Below are positions 54,601-64,000 of a DNA stretch of 64,000 nt, piece after piece (position 1 is the stretch's first letter; each line of letters starts with the position of its first letter). The translations under genes and the position numbers were made by a program. A model generated the notes under the pieces. The model had not been told where the DNA came from. It saw only the letters and a list, made by a program, of their open reading frames with translations, and made no database searches. This DNA comes from Amia ocellicauda (lineage: Eukaryota > Chordata > Actinopteri > Amiiformes > Amiidae), in assembly GCF_036373705.1 (NCBI RefSeq), contig NC_089856.1, forward strand, positions 25,817,798 to 25,881,797, read 5' to 3'.

Positions 54601-55844
54601 TTGATCTTGCAAGTATTGCACATAGAATGCACACACCCTGTTCTGCACATGCAATTTTATTTTCTGTTGATAGTACATGGGCACACCTCTGTATGGTTAA
54701 TAAAGAAGTTGACAGTATGAACAGCATTACATGCACAATCTGCATTCCATAATGTGAAGGAGTTCTAGCACCATAGGTGGATAATTTTTAAAGCATGCAA
54801 ATTTGTACTGTAATCCCAGGCAAACTTAAAACGAGCTTTAGTTCCAAAACCATTGTCATTGGCCCAACAACAAGCTGCCATAGGCCAATTTCAAGATGAA
54901 GAGCCAATCTAGCTTGTTTTCACAAAACAATTTCCTGGAACACTGGTATGTTCTATGACCACATGGTTTAAGGTAGTGAAAATGGTCCTGAAATGTCCAA
55001 GTGTTAATTGTTATAGGTTCAAATGACCTTCAAGAGTCTTATGCTTTTTTTTAGAAGGCTGGTTTTGAAGTAGTTTATTTTATTTTTTTAATGTATACAT
55101 TATAAAAGGTTGAAAGGTTTGTTTTAAAGATGGTTGGTTGGTAATGTTGCATCTTGCTTTATCTTCCCATTTATCTGATAAACTTCCAGCTCTCAGGCTT
55201 GGTCTATACTCTGGCATTCTCTTGTGGCTTCTGTACAGAGGTATGCTGGACTCTAATCTAGGTCTGCCTCTACTCTGGCTATTATTTCCCTTCTTTCTGC
55301 TCCTGTGTTCATTTTCTGTTCTAATGGTAAGATTGGTGCTTTTAAGGGGTTCCCCCAGTGTTCTCCCCCAGTGTTCTAAATGTCTTCTGAATATAAGTGG
55401 GAAGGAAAAAATCCTTTTATTTAATAACCAAGATAAATCTAAGTAGTTAAGTGACCATATGATCAGAGCAAATTGTATGTTTTTTTTTTTTTCTTTTAAA
55501 ATTTAGATCACATGCCCCTTTATTACTGATCATTGCAAGAATTATATTTTAAGGTGATGCCCTTTTTATTGTGAAAATCTTGCACTGCATGAGATTCTAT
55601 GGTGTTCATTTTCTATTGTTAATTTTTTTTTTTTTTTTTTTTTTCCCCTCACCCTGCCTCCCAATCCACCCAGGATGAAATAAGTGAGGGAGTGATGCAC
55701 ATTAACTTAACCCCGCCTCCTCCTCCTCCTCCTCCCATCACCTCAGAGGAACGTAAGCAGAAGTGGGAACAGGGACAAGCGGACTACATGGGAGAGGACT
55801 CTTTTGATAATATACAGAAAAAGCTGGACTCCTTCCTAAAGTAA
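41913..55844 (+). CDS. GYG1: Glycogenin-1, 8 coding exons
   Basis: A self-glucosylating GT8 glycosyltransferase that primes glycogen in the cytosol and recruits glycogen synthase. Exons: 41913-41919, 47019-47154, 47422-47596, 47988-48150, 52888-53014, 54074-54293, 55190-55240, 55674-55844. They join in frame to 349 residues (human 350). Exon 1 encodes only MT plus one base. The Mn-binding DAD motif is D102-A-D104 (FMDADTL). The donor-site block is [11 protein letters not shown], and D163 lies in GGDQGILN. The self-glucosylated Tyr is Y195 (codon 52989-52991, context [10 protein letters not shown]), the same number as in mammals. The C-terminus [17 protein letters not shown] is the conserved glycogen-synthase-binding tail. 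A run of 8 Pro precedes it. Family roles are established knowledge; expression is not shown. Confidence 0.96.
41920..43667. other. GYG1 intron 1, 5' part
   Basis: Sequence from 41940 to about 42520 is richer in CpG than its surroundings and could be a weak promoter-proximal CpG cluster. No gene is seen. Confidence 0.5.
42735..42885 (-). mobile_element. V-type SINE fragment, - orientation
   Basis: The reverse complement contains 'gtggtcagggctctggactc' (tRNA-like head) and 'gggggacactgctgttgtac'. This is the same family as 12035-12268. The plus strand ends with 'ctgcaattcattttactgat', a known V-SINE central block. Confidence 0.7.
43668..45762 (+). mobile_element. Tc1-family transposon in GYG1 intron 1, interrupted
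   Basis: The left TIR (43673-43790; 'gtgcaaaagttttagacagg' and 'gaatgctttcagaaagacat') is matched by the right TIR (45640-45758). Plus-strand transposase pieces include [37 protein letters not shown] and [16 protein letters not shown]. The last jumps past the middle of the catalytic domain. GVLEVMVW follows and, after the inserted element, [18 protein letters not shown]. The segment between the left TIR and RPRK is deleted, and an hAT-like element sits at 44312-45424. The copy cannot encode a working transposase. Confidence 0.85.
44312..45424. mobile_element. hAT-like non-autonomous element (1113 bp)
   Basis: Ends are TAGGGCTGGG and CCCAGCCCTA. The 8-bp duplication is GTATGGCT (44304-44311) and GTATGGCC (45425-45432), one mismatch. 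The empty site is confirmed by the sister Tc1 copy in HLTF, which reads straight through 'ggggccataccatc'. TIR plus 8-bp duplication is diagnostic of hAT-type transposition. Inside, TCTGCGCAGA occurs at 44696-44705, 44769-44778 and 45186-45195. No transposase frame is seen. Confidence 0.85.
45763..47018. other. GYG1 intron 1, 3' part
   Basis: No gene or clear repeat recognised. It ends in the exon 2 acceptor at 47018. Confidence 0.55.
48151..52887. other. GYG1 intron 4
   Basis: A 4.7-kb intron starting with a T/G homopolymer (48155-48187) and holding an A26 run near 48608. It carries a LINE 3' tail fragment (50990-51097) and a CpG-rich block (51240-51720). Open frames here lack coding resemblance. 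Confidence 0.7.
50990..51097 (+). mobile_element. LINE 3' UTR fragment
   Basis: 'aaagactggataggatcctt', 'aatggacaccaaatgagcac' and 'tttgtaaactttcttatgct' match the 3' UTR of the LINE at 31149-31768, same orientation. Only about 100 bp remains. Confidence 0.75.
53015..55673. other. GYG1 introns 5 to 7
   Basis: Unique-looking AT-rich intron sequence. The last intron ends in a long polypyrimidine tract (55626-55673) before exon 8. Confidence 0.6.
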
Positions 55845-56965
55845 AAGATCGAGAAGATTTTGCAGTTGTACAGATTGATTTGAAAAGGGTATTAAAGCAC
55901 ATGCAGAACAGTCTATATTCTTTGCTTATGGACTGACTGGCTGAGTGACATTTAAAGAGGTTGAACATGTATATAATGTGGACATTTTGTTTTGGTCCCC
56001 TTCCCCTTTTCTCCCCGATTCTATTTACTGGTAGAGGATTCTCTTTTGCAAAGAGGCAAAGTCCTGATCAAAGTAACCAACCAATACCCTTTTAATGTAG
56101 CAAGTCTGACTTCTGCAATCTCTTTGGTAAAAACCTATGCCACTGAAGCAAGACCATGTAGAAATAACCAATTCAGGAAATTAGACTTCACTAAAGTTTA
56201 GCAATTCGCAAGTTTGACTGTTGCCTTAATGTGACTTACCCCTTGACCTATTTAATGCAATACAACACTTTTAAGAGTGTATCTGAGACCACTGTTCCTA
56301 ACTCTGTATGCTAAATTATATATTGAATGGCTTGCAATAACGATTGGTCAGGTGACTTATAATGAAATGTAGTTCAAACTTTTTTCCAAAACTGTTTCTG
56401 AAGTTGGCGATTTTAAGTTTTACAGAATGGCCTTCAACTCCCCCAACCACACATGTGGTATGCCAAGATACCTTGAGTGACAATGTGAACTCTCTAGAAC
56501 CTCTTTGTATATATTTTGCATGTTTATTACTGAGCAGTTATAAAGGAAGCAGCACTTGACATTTAAACAACGACAAAACCCTTAGCTTTCCTGTAACTGT
56601 TTTAGGTGATGTTTCTCTTCTGTTGCCCCCTCCCCCCTAACCCTCACCAATCCTTAAGACCAGTGGGACAGACCCTGTTGCTGCCTTAGCTTAACTTCTT
56701 GTTTACAGAACATTTGACTGCTGCACTGACTGGCCGAGACTGTTGCTGTACCTTTCCAACTGTTTCATGCATGAACACTGTTGTGATCCCTTACAACCAC
56801 AGGAACACTCCATGTTAGAAATGTTAAAGGCAGTTCAATCCTGTGCATACTACTGGCTCTGAAGTGTGAAGGTAATTTCAAGTTCACTACTGGGATAATT
56901 GAAATCCTTCATGTTTTCTGTACCATGGCACTTTATCTGCAAAATAAAACTAGTGATGTGAGCCT
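55845..56965 (+). other. GYG1 3' UTR (probable)
   Basis: Continuous sequence from the stop to the AATAAA at 56943-56948 with no clear repeat. The extent is inferred from the first strong poly(A) signal. Confidence 0.55.
56943..56948 (+). promoter_or_regulatory. GYG1 polyadenylation signal
   Basis: AATAAA about 1.1 kb after the stop, followed by a 'tgtgagcctgtttatttgt' GT-rich stretch typical of a downstream element. Confidence 0.6.
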
Positions 56966-58124
56966 GTTTATTTGTATTAATTCCACCTGCCCTGCCTCTT
57001 TGTTTGTAGAGGGGCTCAAGTTGGTTATTTTAGGTTCTGCTAAATGGAAGGGAACCTTGATTTAATTTTATACCCATCAGTTTCAGAATAGAGACTTACT
57101 ATAGAACATAAATATTGGTCACTCTTCTAGAACTGATTTGACCCAATAGCCTTACCTCTTTTATAAATGTGTATGTATATAGATTACTTTGTGTAAAAAC
57201 AAATGCTTCTAGTTTTCAGTTTTCTCTTTCCCCCTCCCCTCGGCATTAACCTGGAGATGCAGGTAGTAACGCCAGAATGAATTTAAGTATGTGAGAACAC
57301 TGATCAATAATGTATTTATTAAAACTTAAAATGTTGCAGCCATAAGTAGGGGAGTGTGATTTCCAAGAGTCTAGAACCTGTTCATTTAAGACCTTTTAAA
57401 ATGTTCCTTCAACTTGCAGATAGATGTGGGGGAGGTGGAACCTATGATCGTGTCTATGCAATGCAGCATTTTGGAAGGCAAACAATTGGGCATTGATAAA
57501 GGACTGTTCCTTTAAAAAAAAAAAAAAAAAAAAAAGCTCATTCATGATTGTTCCTTTCCAGAGAACACAACCTATTTATTTTCCCTCTCCAATTTTGGAG
57601 GTATCCATGTCTGATATTTAAGTAATGGACAGATTTTCATATTGCATGTACCTTGAACCTCCTGTCCTGCAGGAGCAAATTCTGGTTTTCTTGAAAGCCT
57701 CAAACTGAAATACAACCCTTATGAAAAAGTAAAGAGAAAAATGGTAACTGCAGCATGAGAAATTTGCCATTGCATCTTATTTGAATTAAGTGATTTCAGT
57801 AAGGTAGGAATTTAATTGATTAAAATGCACATTTGTAACTTAACTGTTTCTGGAGCTAAAAATGCATTTTTTGGGGGTATTAAGATGCAAAGTGAAATCT
57901 GGAGGTGGAGGTGGTTACATTGATAGAAATGCATCTATGCACTTATTTAAATTGGACAAATCACTTCCATAAAGCTTCACTGCTCTCATTTAACAAAATT
58001 AAACAATTCTGTGAATATAAAGGGTTTTTTTTTCTTTTCTTTCACATAAACAGGAAAATATATATATGCAGACAAACAAAAACATTGAACCCAATATCCA
58101 CATTCTGTTGGTCACATCTGATGA
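56966..58124 (-). other. GYG1-HLTF convergent gap / HLTF 3' UTR
   Basis: Between the two converging genes. Minus-strand AATAAA motifs at 57575-57580 and 57315-57320 are candidate HLTF poly(A) signals. An A21 run lies near 57514. Confidence 0.5.
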
Positions 58125-61100
58125 CTAGATTTCCATCAAAGCCTTAATTTCCTCAATCCTTGCTTGGTTTCTCTCATGTGTGTGCTGGCCTCCAAAAGCT
58201 TTTGCCACAAGGTCCTGCTTCTTCTTTTGTATTTTTGTCATGTTTTCTTCAACAGAGTCCTTCACAATGAACTGGCAAAGGAAATAAAGAAATTAAGACT
58301 TTTAAATCATTCAGGTTGACCTGTAAATTAAAGCAGAATGCCTTACCTGTCCTTTTCTGGTCAATGTACTTCTTAACAGGAGAGGCTGCCGAGTAAATAC
58401 AGGGGGTCTCCTGCCTGATTTGTCTGTATTATTGGGTGTTTAAAGCTTTTTATCAATTAATTTATAACACCTAAATCATATACTAGTTAATAGTGTATGA
58501 ATATAAAGTATCCAATATATATGCTTCTAAGGTTACTGTATCAGATCAACATGAGCCAGTAAGAAGAACAATGTCTAGGACAAGGTTTGTTTTGAATAAA
58601 AATAAATTTGTATAATTATATGGAGAAATCATATTACCTTAGTGATTATCACATCTCTTTTCTGACCAAGCCTGTGGCATCTGTCAAAGCATTGGTCTTC
58701 AGCTGCAGGATTCCAGGCCTGCAGAAATATTTGTATACATTCCTCAGGACTTCTCCCAGAACTCCATATGTACACCAATAACAATTTGAATTCCATTAAT
58801 ACTGTTCAAGAAAATAAGACTCCTTATGGATTTCAAAACCATTTTACAATAAATTAGTGTTTTATACAGGACTTGGATTTCTAAATAGTTTGACCCAAAA
58901 CAATTGTGCAGCTTTAATAATTACAAATGAGTCTTTTGTAACAAGTATTTTTGTGGACAACAAAGCAGCTGCTGTACACCAAATCTAATTTCAACTCGTT
59001 TTCAAAGAAAGTAGATCCAATTGGGATAACTCACTGCACATTCACATTGGAAAAAGGATAGCTCAAGGAGCAGGGCCTTGCATTTTACACAACCAACTTT
59101 CTTACGCTGCACATCTTTCCACTTCATTCCTCTCCGTCCAAGGTGTTCATGTAGTCTGCTTAATTAAACCACTTATTGATTCTGAATCTCCTAATTCCAT
59201 TAATCATCTCAATAAGGCATTCTATTAACACACACTGGTATGCTGTTTTAGCGTTAGGCTCTACATCCTTTTATTACCAATACGTCTTATCCAATATTAT
59301 TTCTTGGTCAATTTAAGTTTACTAGTAGGAGCTCAATTTGTCAACTAAAAAACATAAAATGGCACCGATTTCCAAAATAATTCATATAGAATATCTAAAA
59401 AGCACTGGGAACTCACTGGATCCATCAGGAAAACCTGGGATGCTGCAGTTAGATTCAGGCCCACTCCGCCAGCTTTCAGTGACAGCAGCATGATGGTCGG
59501 CGCTCCAGGGTCAGTGCTCTGAAAAGCCTGGATGGCCGCCACTCGGCTAGTCTGGTTCATGGAACCATCCAGACGAGTAAACAAAATCCCTGCTTCCCTG
59601 ACCCCAAGCAAGGAAAAAGTGTCTGTTATCCAAACTGACAATATCCGGACTTGGGCACAACAATGCAAACCATTCCCCCTTTTTTTTTTTTTCCTCCCTC
59701 CCAAATATGTCCCAAAGGTAGCCTCAGTTTAAGCTGAAACTACACTTTTTTTTTTTGTTTGTTTCAAATATATAAAGCAGCATATTCATGCAAATTATTC
59801 AGTAAATTATTATGTTCACACCCTGATTAAGTTTTAAACTTTTGAAACGTTTTAATTCCAATGCAATGTCAAGCAGTCAGTTTGAAATTGTCACGAGGAC
59901 GTCCTTTTGTCTGTTTGACATCTCTCACAGCTGCTGGAGAAACGCCAATCACTAGCACCTCCATTGTATAAAGCTATGGAGGAGGACGTTTCTCCAGCAC
60001 CTGCAAGTGACATCAGACCGACAGCAGGTTTGAGGAAGTCCCTGTGAACACAAGTTAACATTACACAAGTAACTGCATTAAACATGTCACTATATGCACC
60101 ATGAAAAGGGAAAATTCAGGGATTTTATTTAAATATTTCAAGCATAAGCAAGAGAAACATTAACAGTATCCATGTATTTAAGTGTGCATGTGTTATAGAC
60201 AATTAAGCCATGGCTATGTTATATCAGAATAAACCATTATATCCATTGCAAGCACATTAGTTGTATTACTTCCCTCTTCAGCCTATTAACTATAATGTAG
60301 TTATATCTTATTTAATAAATATTGTAATCTGGGAATAAAAGTCTTTACTGAGTAGAAATTCTACCATAGCAAGATAACTACTATATTTAGCCTACATATA
60401 TAGCTATGGTTTGAAATTAAAGTTGATGAGCAATTTCAATGTTATAGTCATAATTTCTATAGGCTGAATCAGTGCTCCACAAAATTTGATATAACTGATA
60501 AGTTTTCTTTTTTCAGTAAAACAGTTGTTTCAAATGAAGGGTTTGATATGTATAAATATATTTTTATATAGTGTATTTTACAATATGTACCTCAATGGGA
60601 TTTCCATGAGAGACAGAAGCTTTGTGAACTGAGACACCACCAAACTTTTTATGCTAGGATCTTTTTTGCGAAGTTTCAGCAAGTTGCTCATTAGGGCATC
60701 AACCTACAAAACAACAGATATGTAGAAAGAACAAAAAGAAAGAAAGGAGAAAATATTGCTAATACTAATTCCATACTAATTCCAGGAAGTTACACATTTC
60801 TCATCGCTTAGATGTGTTGTTCACTTCCAATTAACAGTTCTATTGCTCACTCATCATTTTAAGATTCAAGTTTAATCTTGACAGTTTCCTGTTTCCTTTG
60901 CACAAAGTATTGACTCACCAGTAAGAAACCTGTCTGCAGTTGGCAACCAAATCTATTATCTATCATCTATTATTAACACCAATGAAGAGATTAAGAACTA
61001 TACAACTTGCTCCATCAGACATCATTGAGAGATTCTGGAGAACTTAAAAGCACATTCAACAAAAGTAAAACAATAACTTACCTTTGAACTAGACATCCAC

Positions 61101-63858
61101 TTGGAACTGCTGTCCTCAGATCCAGATTCGTTTTTCTCTCCAAGATATTCAACCAGCTCCTCGATTTTGATGTCTGCCCTACACAGAGGGCATTTAGCTT
61201 TCTGATGAAATGCACATGAAAAATCAGAACAGGAAAGGTTATTACTCTATGAATGGAGTAAATGCAAAACTACAATCAGAAGATGTTGTATATGTATGGA
61301 TTAAATCTAAATTTGACCATGAATCTCAAATTATAATCCCACTGATTTCTAATTCACCTTTGGTGTGTGGTTTGAACTTTTATTATAGTCTTAATTGATA
61401 TGTATGCCTACATTTTTTTATATATAGGGTGCGACCACCCTTTGCCTTCAAATCAGCATCAATTCTTCTAGGTACACTTGCACAGTTTTTGAAGGAACTC
61501 GGCAGGTAGGTTGGCCCAAACATCTTGGAGACTAGCCACAGTTCTGTGGATTTAGGCAGCCTCAGTTGCTTCTCTCTCTTCATGTAATCCCAGACAGACT
61601 TGATGATGTTGAGATCAGGGCTCTGTGGGGGCCATACCATCACTTACAGGACTCCATGTTCCTTACACTGAAGATAGCTCTTAATGACTGTCGCTGTATG
61701 TTTGGGGTTGTTGTCATGCTGCAGAATACATTTGGGGCCAATCAGATGCCTCCCTGATGGTATTGCATGATGGATAAGTAACTGCCTGTACTTCTCAGCA
61801 TTGAGGAGACCATTAATTCTGACCAAATCCCCAACTCCATTTGCAGAAATGCAGCTCCAAACTTGCAAGGAACCTCCACCATGCTTCACTGTTGCCTGCA
61901 GACACTCATTTGTGTACCGCTCTCCAGCCCTTTGACGAACAAACTGCCTCCTGCTACAGCCAAATATTTAAAATTTTGACTTATCAGTCCAGAGCACCTG
62001 CTGCCATTTTTCTGCACCCCAGTTCCTGTGTTTTCGTGCATAGTTGAGTCACTTGGCCTTGTTGCCACATCAGAGGTATGGCTTTTTGGCCCCAAGTCTC
62101 CCATGAAGGCCACTTCTGACCAGACTTCTCCGAACAGTTTATGGGTGTACCAGGGACCCACTGTTTTCTGTCAATTCTGAGCTGATGGCACTGCTGGACA
62201 TCTTCCGAATGCAAAGGGAAGTAAGCACTTCCTGCTGCACAAAGTTTCCTTGGCTGACCACTACGGTCCTCAATGTTGACCGTTTCTTTGTGCTTCTTCA
62301 AAAGAGCTTGGACAGCACATCTGGAAACCCCTGTCTGCCTTCAAAGTTTTGCCTGGGAGAGACCTTGCTGATGCAGTATAACTACCTTGTGTCTTGTTGC
62401 TGTGCTCAGTCTTGCCATGGTGTATGACTTTTGACAGTAAACTGTCTTCAGTAACCTCACCTTGTTAGCTGAGTTTGGCTGTTCCTCACCCAGATTTATT
62501 CCTCCTACACAGCGGTTTCTGTTTCAGTTAATGATTGTGTTTCAACCTACATATTGAATTGATGATCATTAGCACCTGTTTGGTATAATTGTTTAATCAT
62601 ACACCTGACTATATACCTACAAAATCCCTGACTTTGTGCAAGTGTACCAAGAAGAATTGATGCTGTTTTGAAGGCAAAGGGTGGTCACACCAAATATGGA
62701 TTAGATTTACATTTTTCTTCTGATCACCTTATATTTATCAATAAACTAAATGCAATCTATTAACATATCTATTTTTGAAAGCATTCTTATTTCACAGCAT
62801 TTTTTCAAACCTGCCTAAAACTTTTGAATAGTACTATATGTTGAAAGATCAATAGCTCCCCTCACAGAGTGCTTTTTAAATCGCCAGCATAAAGGGCTTG
62901 TACTTGAATGTTAAACACTCATATAGTCAGATAATAATTTGATTCTAACCTGCTCAATGCGAATGACTTGACAGATACAGAGCTTACAGTACACATGAGC
63001 ACAGTATGTTATGACAGGCAGCCTCAGGGAATCGAGGCAGATGGCACATTCCTCATCAGAACCAGAGTTCAGAACCATTTGTATCTGGTTTATTAACTTC
63101 TCTCTCAATTCGGTGGTTGTGGGGTCTGTAGGTATTTTTTTAAATGAGAAAGGCATGGACAAAAATTGAAATAAAACTGCATATTTCAACAAAATAAAGT
63201 AAACAAAAACATACCATATGGATACTACAAAAGGATAGAAATTGATATTAACATGATACCGATAAGAATGTATGTTTATTTCCTCTAACCTTTTGGTCCT
63301 GCTGCGCTCAGGGAGTTTCCCATTAGAAGAGGGTGGCAGCACAACTGCCGAAGCCTGACCAGAATGGCTAAAATATGAGCGTAGTTGCTCAAGACAGTCC
63401 CTTCACGGAAATACCTGACAAACACAGTGACGAAATCTGGAAGATTAACTAGAATCCAATTTCACTTAAATTTAAATCTAAAAGTTTGACAATCAGGGCT
63501 AACAGTTTATAACAGTCATTCATACAGCTTCTGCTGCAGAAACCAGAAACGTGCACACTTCATTAGCTTTCGCAATACACTACTTGATGACTCATGCTGG
63601 AATACAAATTTGCTTAATCTGAAAAGCTTGTAAAACTTCGCAATTTTTGGAGAGACAGTTGAAGACAGTTGTACTTACTGGCCAATGACAGTCTTTCCTT
63701 CAGATTTGACAGTGTCATATACCAGTCTCTCCTCCTCGCTCAGAGTCACGTGCTGAATGAACACTGTCCGCCCTGGCAGCTCCACCACGGGCTTGCCTTT
63801 GATTTTACTTCTTTTTGTCCTTCTCAGTGTAATGCCTTTAACCAAGGCTTGGAGGTTT
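58125..63858 (-). CDS. HLTF: HLTF helicase-like transcription factor, 3' part
   Basis: A SNF2-family DNA translocase with an embedded RING E3 ligase (Rad5 class); it promotes PCNA polyubiquitination and fork reversal in the nucleus. Exons from the 5' side: 63679-63858, 63290-63414, 62950-63125, 61082-61201, 60591-60703, 59417-59597, 58638-58718, 58125-58271. All join in phase to 373 residues plus stop. In order: the end of the SNF2 N lobe ([20 protein letters not shown]), RLRQLCCHP, then a C3HC4 RING ([20 protein letters not shown]) split between two exons. The helicase C lobe follows ([46 protein letters not shown] motif read here as [13 protein letters not shown]), then [10 protein letters not shown]. 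The HIRAN domain, Walker A and DEAH box must lie beyond 64000. All visible key residues are intact. Confidence 0.95.
59885..60055. repeat. Foldback (MITE-like) element in an HLTF intron
   Basis: GCTGGAGAAACG at 59933-59944 pairs perfectly with CGTTTCTCCAGC at 59987-59998. Inside, CCTCCAT (59958-59964) pairs with ATGGAGG (59976-59982) around a 11-12 base loop. Outward, 'tcacgaggacgtcct' at the left mirrors 'tcacagggacttcct' (reverse complement of the right end). The whole unit, about 165 bp, is therefore an imperfect palindrome. Confidence 0.7.
61428..62840 (-). mobile_element. Tc1-family transposon in an HLTF intron
   Basis: A minus-strand transposase, frameshifted, starts near 62417 ([13 protein letters not shown]). 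It continues with [60 protein letters not shown] and [16 protein letters not shown]. The catalytic middle segment is partly missing. The 5' end carries a long TIR of about 200 bp (62640-62838), whose inner part is mirrored at 61430-61490. The outer part of the 3' TIR is missing, so this copy is 3'-truncated. It is the same family as 43668-45762. Confidence 0.85.
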
Positions 63859-64000
63859 CTGGAAAAAACAAAATAAAAACTTAACATTAGTGTTCTCAGG
63901 TGCAGAGTAAACAGGGCCTAGTCATGCTAAAATGAGCATCTCTAAGGTCACAGTGTCCCATTCCTCCATGCCACATCCACAGATATTATGTTTGTTTGCT
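63859..64000 (-). other. HLTF intron at window edge
   Basis: Follows the acceptor of the 63679-63858 exon on the minus strand. No further exon recognised before the window ends. Confidence 0.6.

Noticed and set aside
55138..55446. 102-codon plus-strand open frame
   Set aside because: Only 55190-55240 is a GYG1 exon, and in another frame ([17 protein letters not shown]); the rest is intron.
58360..58440. Exon-like minus-strand segment in the last HLTF intron, open frame ending at CAG|GTAAGG
   Set aside because: The donor phase fits the last exon, but none of the nearby AG acceptors gives a phase matching the preceding exon. The flanking exons join in frame without it, and I recognise no HLTF homology.

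Overview
The window is AT-rich vertebrate nuclear DNA: intron-containing genes with GT/AG junctions, long repeat-rich intergenic stretches, and many relics of Tc1/mariner and hAT transposons, a CR1/L2-group LINE and tRNA-headed V-type SINEs. That repeat mix, with a LINE 3' tail carrying repeated 'ttatgttct' units, fits a ray-finned fish, possibly a non-teleost such as gar, bowfin or sturgeon. The lineage is an inference from remembered repeat families; no database search was run.

Four protein genes are supported. Positions 1-15000 hold no recognisable gene, only repeats. An AGTR1-type angiotensin II receptor has its whole coding sequence in one exon (25346-26407, +), with a possible 5' non-coding exon about 10 kb upstream. 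A pancreatic procarboxypeptidase B gene (CPB1-like) follows (33392-39938, +): 11 coding exons that join in frame to 419 residues. Glycogenin-1 (GYG1, 41913-55844, +) has 8 coding exons giving 349 residues. The 3' half of HLTF, a SNF2/RING helicase-ubiquitin ligase, lies on the minus strand (58125-63858); its N-terminal half is beyond the right edge. GYG1 and HLTF are convergent. The order AGTR1-CPB1-GYG1-HLTF matches the human 3q24 block, except that no CPA3-like gene lies between CPB1 and GYG1.

The genes do not form a pathway: a vasoactive hormone receptor, a digestive zymogen, the glycogen primer and a DNA-damage-tolerance enzyme are neighbours through ancient synteny.

Accessory DNA is the most structured part. 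It includes a degenerate LINE with a mutated reverse-transcriptase active site (about 17418-19770), a 1.1-kb hAT-like element with 8-bp target duplications inserted into a Tc1 copy in GYG1 intron 1, a second copy of that Tc1 family in an HLTF intron, a foldback element in another HLTF intron, a pogo/Tigger-like MITE inside a TAG microsatellite, and a Tc1/LINE composite at 30540-31766. I found no CRISPR array, phage or novel multi-gene system. The real novelties here are repeat structures and gene-level details.
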